This document shows positions 60,249 to 64,000 of a stretch of 64,000 nucleotides of DNA, one piece after another. Location: NCBI GenBank assembly GCA_006176705.1, contig QRFJ01000759.1:248001-312000 (forward strand), read 5' to 3'. Under the pieces are notes generated by a model. The model saw nothing but the letters and a program-made list of their open reading frames with translations. It was not told the DNA's origin and did no database searches. How positions within the stretch are numbered: the first letter of the stretch is position 1; each line of letters opens with the position of its first letter. The DNA comes from Cocos nucifera. Taxonomy: Eukaryota > Streptophyta > Magnoliopsida > Arecales > Arecaceae. The translations under genes were made by a program, and so were the position numbers.

Positions 60249-60681
60249 ATCTCCACCTTAACTCAACATTCGACCTCTACTTGATTTTAAGAGCTTTTGG
60301 ATCCTCTCACCCCCATGCCCTAGGGCAATCATCTGCTACTCATGGATGGGCAATCATGAGAGTTGAGCTAGGCCACTCGATCCAATCTTCATCATGTGTC
60401 GTGCTTCACCTGACTTGAGACTTGCTCGAGGTAGCCTTCTGGTGACGTCACTCATCCTACTGAGTCTTCCATCTCATGCCCGATCAATCTCCACCTGGAG
60501 CTCCACCTTGCACTAGGCTTTTACTGGCATCTTCCATATAGATGGCTCCTCCTTGTACAAGAGAGCATCAATCAACCCTTCATGGTTGATCTCTACTTTG
60601 ATTGTGCCTGTCTTTTTCATCTTCAATCTTGATCACCACCACCACAACCTATCCCGATACCAATTCGATTTTGATACCAAT
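60249..60681 (-). other. Interior of element T with primer binding sites
   Basis: On the minus strand AT then TGGTATCAAAATC (60679-60667) follows the 5' LTR, the same spacing as in copia C. A further TTGGTATCGGG lies at about 60664-60654. No open frame is similar to known proteins. The interior ends in AAGGTGGAGAT next to the 3' LTR. Confidence 0.75.
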
Positions 60682-61575
60682 TATTATGATATCAACTCCT
60701 CTGATACCACTTGTTGAGGATCTCATACCAGATTGTTATGGTAGGAAGAAAGAAAAAAATAAAATAAGAATAATCAAGTATGTGGATCAGCATAAAGGCT
60801 TGCCTCCATGGGGCATGCAAAGCTTCATTATGAAAAGAAATAGATACAAGGAGATCATCCACTCTCTACTTACTATATACTATCCTCTCTTAACTAGAAG
60901 CTATCCTCACCAAACCTCTCTCAGAATCCCTAAGGAGGCCCTTAGCAACTACAAGATGCTTTGCCCTCATGGCCTCCACACTGAATGCTATGCACCTATT
61001 GTCTCTCTCTCACAGGCTACACATACTTGGTGCTCTACCAAACTCCTCTTAATGGCTACCTTAGCCTCTCTACATGCCTCTACATGCCACACCTTGCCAC
61101 ACACATCTCCATAGCGTCATAGCCTTTAAATAGACTAAGAATCCTCTTCTCAATAGTTCATAAAAGTCCTAATAGGGCTCTATCTCCTAATATGAGTCAA
61201 AAAAGATCTTGATCAAGTTTGGAGTGTCTCCCAGCCTTCATATCATGATCGCAGCCCTCCATGGCCACTGGATCTTGTGGTCCATGCGCAACTCCCATAG
61301 ACCCCTTGGATTAATGACAATCCGAGTCTAAATAGAAAACTCCATCCTATTCTGTTCGCTTTCGTCGATCCAACTTTGTTAGAGATTGAGCTAGCTCGAC
61401 TGCATCTCACATGAATATTCACATTTTGTCGCCTAAGAAGATTGGCTCGACTGCGATCTGAGCTGGCTCGATCTCAGCCCAAGTCGACTCGACCCATAGT
61501 CAAGCGAGCCTAACTACTATGCTGATATTGATTCTCCTCCGCTATGGATCGAATTTGAGGCATCAAATCCTAATA
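60682..61575 (-). repeat. 5' LTR of element T
   Basis: Minus strand TATTAGGATTTGATGCC at 61575 (TG mutated to TA) to ATAATA at 60682, aligned with 59367-60248. Confidence 0.83.
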
Positions 61576-61580
61576 GGTTC

Positions 61581-62837
61581 AGCCTCCTCGTCAGAAGGCT
61601 CTCCTATTAGAAAGCTGAGATCCAACTTAGAGAATTTCTTGGCAATCTTCCTCTAATAGAGCTCAAACCATTTGATGAAGGCTTCCCTGATGAACTCGAT
61701 CTTTATGTCTTCCAGTTCCTTTGAAGTCTTGAAATCCAAAATAGATTATTTTTTGGCTTTAGTAATTCGCCTTTCTCCCTCAGCAACTTTAGCCTTCACC
61801 TTCTTCCTTTTCTCTGCCTCCGAAGCCAACTCTTCCTTTATCTCCGTAGAGATTTGTTCGATGCTTCTAAGTGCCCCTTGGAGATGCTAAACCTCTATAG
61901 ACTTCTCCTTCAGTAGACGGTCGACCTCGGCCTTATACTCCTCATGAAGTTTCATGACCTTTGAGGTCTTAGCCTTTTGGATGTTAATCATCTTGATGTT
62001 GGTGATTAGTTGGTAGCCCATCTATAGATGATGAAGTCAATTGTGCTGCAAGAAGAACATGTGGATAAGTCTGAAAAAGGAAGAAAAGATAGTTACCTCA
62101 AGGAAAGCCCTAAGAGAATCCTTTGTCCGTTATTCAAGGTTGGTGTGGACGATCCTATCCATGATGTTAGACAAAGTACATCCATCAATCAGAGATTTGA
62201 CAACCTTCCAATCATCAAAAGACATATTTTTCCAATCAATGCTATCACCGCTGGACCCCCTAGAGTTGTGCTGGTGCCAAGCTTTCTTGACGAATGACTT
62301 CTTCTTCTTTTCTACCTCTTTTTTCTTCTCGATGGGGGTGCTGGGACCGGGACCTCGATAGGTGGACTCAAGGGTGTCGGAGGCACTGTAGCCTTGGGAG
62401 CAGAAGCCAATTAAGTGGGAGCGGTCGAGCTCAGGTTGTCGACCTTCACCCTCTTGGATGATTCCTTGGGTGCGCTACCTTTCCTTTTATAGGCTCGAAG
62501 TTTCTAGGACAATCGCTTCATCTTTTCTAGAGTTATCTCTATAGCAGCAGAAAAGTCGAGGTTAAAGGAAAAGACAAAAGAACAGTTAATGAGATGTGAA
62601 TATATACCTACCAGATTGAAGGAATTTAGGCCAAGGTTAAATAAGATCTGATTATCTAATAATTTGGATAGTGGGGAAGCTCTGTAATTCCTTAATATGT
62701 TAGCAAAGTCAAGGTCCTTCCTTTCTAACCCTAGAGCTCTACGGATTTAATCCCTTAACTGACCCTAGGAAGGAAGTCCTAACTCTAAGGTCAGACAACA
62801 AATGAAGAAGAATTTTTTCTTCCAATTATGAATCAAG
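61581..62837 (-). pseudogene. Gypsy F antisense ORF, N-terminal part
   Basis: Minus strand from the D junction at 62837 downward. The first block (62830-62610) has NWKKKFFFICCLTLELG and NYRASPLSKLLDNQILFNLGL, which resembles the end of the 'putative gypsy-type transposon' domain of plant antisense ORFs. A basic linker with KRKGSAPKESSKRVKVDNLS follows, then Pro-rich VPPTPLSPPIEVPVPAPPS (about 62380-62330). After frameshifted remains comes a charged coiled part, with DFKTSKELEDIKIEFIREAF near 61735-61675, ending DEEAEP at the T insertion. Stops and indels are frequent. The true N-terminus lies beyond the D insertion. Confidence 0.6.
62539..62607 (-). other. Candidate 69-nt intron in the gypsy F antisense ORF
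   Basis: On the minus strand AG|GTATAT at 62607 and TGCTATAG| at 62539 frame a very T-rich 69-nt stretch that codes for unlikely hydrophobic sequence, with TTTAAC and CATTAAC as possible branch sites. Its length is a multiple of three without stops, so retention would not break the frame. The call is therefore tentative. Confidence 0.3.
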
Positions 62838-63535
62838 TATTAGATGTGTGTCCTAGAAGCCAGATTAGCTAACACTTGTAATACACTTTTAAGAGTAATT
62901 TTATAATTTTGACTATAAATTAATAAAAAAATTATTTTTCTATCATAGTATGCATTTAAAGTGTCTATAATATATCCTTTGAGTTAATGGTAATGACAAT
63001 TCATATTTTCAAGAGTTGAAAATCTAAGATATGAATTCTCATAATTAACTCATAAATTGCTCTTGACCATAGGATCATCATGAGGATGGTGATCGATCTA
63101 AAAGGTTGATATATGATCACTTTCTTAGAATAGACGAATCTTGAGTCTATGGTATGGAGACACCGAAGTGAGAGTACAAATACTCGTTAGAGAATGAGGG
63201 CACTGAGCATGACCACCTTGAGTAGTCATAAGGGAGTCTACCTTCTCGTCGATAACTAGCTCGACGCTACAGTGGTGTGTCTAGTTCTTTGACCTAAGGT
63301 GCATCGGCAGTTCACCTTAAAGGTATTATAGTTTGACTATACCATAACTCGATCTCCTAGCCATTTGGAATCCTGAGGTATACGTTGGCTATAGTATCTT
63401 CATTATAAGAATTAGATTGCACCAATAAAGGGATCTATCTACCTTGGTAGATGAGAAGTAGCCCGATGATAATCATAAGATTGAGTCCAAAAGCCCATGG
63501 CCATGGCAGTGTGAAGATGATAGAAAGAGTTTTTC
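62838..63535 (+). repeat. D: copia A-family LTR fragment
   Basis: Starts TATTAGATGTGTGTCCTAGAAG (TG of the terminus mutated to TA) and follows the first 700 bases of the A-family LTR up to GATAGAAAGAGTTTTT. It then departs abruptly. It interrupts the antisense ORF of F. The rest is either deleted or displaced by the next segment. Confidence 0.82.
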
Positions 63536-64000
63536 TACTTTCAAAAACTTTTTCAAAAATCATAGGCAATAAAAATAATTATTAATCAAATTAATAATAA
63601 GATCTATAGATCTAATCTAAAATTCCTGCATAATCAGGATCTAATGTATAATATATGCATGCATATCTAAAATATAAAACAACAAGTGCAGTAAAACTTT
63701 TTTACTGTTCCTACATGTTCAGAACATGTTATCTTTTTATGGGTAGATGATCCTCGCAATCTGATCTCCTCGGTATAGATCTGATCGCCATTATGCAGCC
63801 ACATATGTGTCTAGCCTCCACGAGTAATCCACATGAGGTCCAAATCCCGATCAACTCCTTCCGAGTACTAGCTCGAATAGAAGTCTTTGTAGGCTGATGC
63901 AGATCAAACTCTTTTGATCTTCTTCATGAGAACTTCAGATGTTCTAGATCCCAGAAGATAGAAGAGGAGGCCATCCAGCAATCTTGTGAAATCACAACCC
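63536..64000 (-). repeat. Unresolved LTR-like segment, perhaps an antisense Cop2-type LTR
   Basis: No coding. Read on the minus strand, the part around 63790-63840 loosely resembles the Cop2 LTR near 19340-19390 (CCACA...GTCT...CCTC...CCACA order), and both have AT-rich ends with AATTAAT words. The similarity judged by eye is weak. Confidence 0.25.

Larger units (their letters stand above)
59367..61575 (-). mobile_element. T: short non-autonomous LTR retrotransposon, 2.2 kb
   Basis: Two LTRs in minus orientation (5' LTR 60682-61575, 894 bases; 3' LTR 59367-60248, 882 bases) surround an interior of only about 430 bases with no gag or pol similarity. The interior has a primer site at its 5' end and the polypurine tract AAGGTGGAGAT at its 3' end. 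A 5-bp duplication GGTTC lies outside. It lies within the antisense ORF of F. It depends on proteins of another element; copia C shares the same polypurine tract and junction form and is a possible helper type. Confidence 0.85.

Noticed and set aside
59656..61114. Plus-strand open frames of 80-170 codons
   Set aside because: They lie antisense in LTRs and interior of element T; the longest (60602-61114) spans an LTR boundary and its counterpart in the other LTR is broken.

Overview
The window looks like intergenic DNA from a large, repeat-rich plant nuclear genome. Almost everything identifiable is decayed LTR retrotransposon. The evidence is Ty1/copia and Ty3/gypsy gag-pol remnants, initiator-tRNA-Met-type primer binding sites (TGGTATCA...), very AT-rich long LTRs, a hAT-like short DNA element, and a gypsy element with a downstream antisense ORF, an arrangement known from the plant Tat lineage. 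A monocot, perhaps a palm, is only a guess. I found no convincing host gene, tRNA, rRNA or CRISPR array. All coding regions are broken by stops and frameshifts, so I give them as pseudogenes. Many stops are TAG, TAA or TGA where the family has CAG, CAA or CGA/TGG, as expected from C-to-T decay of methylated DNA.

Layout. (1) 1-8690 plus 19065-19695: two head-to-tail copies of one copia family, Cop1 (1-1779, cut by the window edge) and Cop2 (leader, gag, pol, 3' LTR). The LTR expected between them is missing. (2) 8691-19059: copia A, complete with 2.28-kb LTRs, inserted in the Cop2 3' LTR (target duplication gttta). (3) 19696-22187: an unrelated LTR (J), then a 1.07-kb hAT-like element (H) with an 8-bp target duplication. 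(4) 22188-40089, minus strand: copia C (target duplication acttt). It is interrupted by a solo LTR of the A family (23916-26183), which cuts the YVDD motif of its reverse transcriptase, and by copia E (28778-38785, plus strand, target duplication caaag), which cuts its gag. E is SIRE/Maximus-like and has a third ORF after pol. (5) 40095 to at least 62837: a Tat-like Ty3/gypsy element, F, with gag, protease, RT, RNase H, integrase, an approximately 182-bp tandem repeat and an antisense coiled-coil ORF. It is interrupted by copia B (45635-56032, A family, target duplication ctaag/ccaag), a short non-autonomous LTR element T (59367-61575, minus, target duplication ggttc) and an A-family LTR fragment D (from 62838).

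How the parts relate. The target duplications and the continuity of split coding regions give a firm order: A is younger than Cop2; E and the solo LTR are younger than C; B, T and D are younger than F. Hand alignment of the first 125-185 bases of LTR pairs gives about 9-10% difference for A, about 8-9% for B, about 9% for C and about 6-7% for E. This agrees with E having landed in an older C. The most notable points are the E third ORF (one frame, only two stops), the antisense ORF of F with a possible small intron, the tandem primer-binding-site arrangement of T, and the solo LTR sitting in an RT active site.
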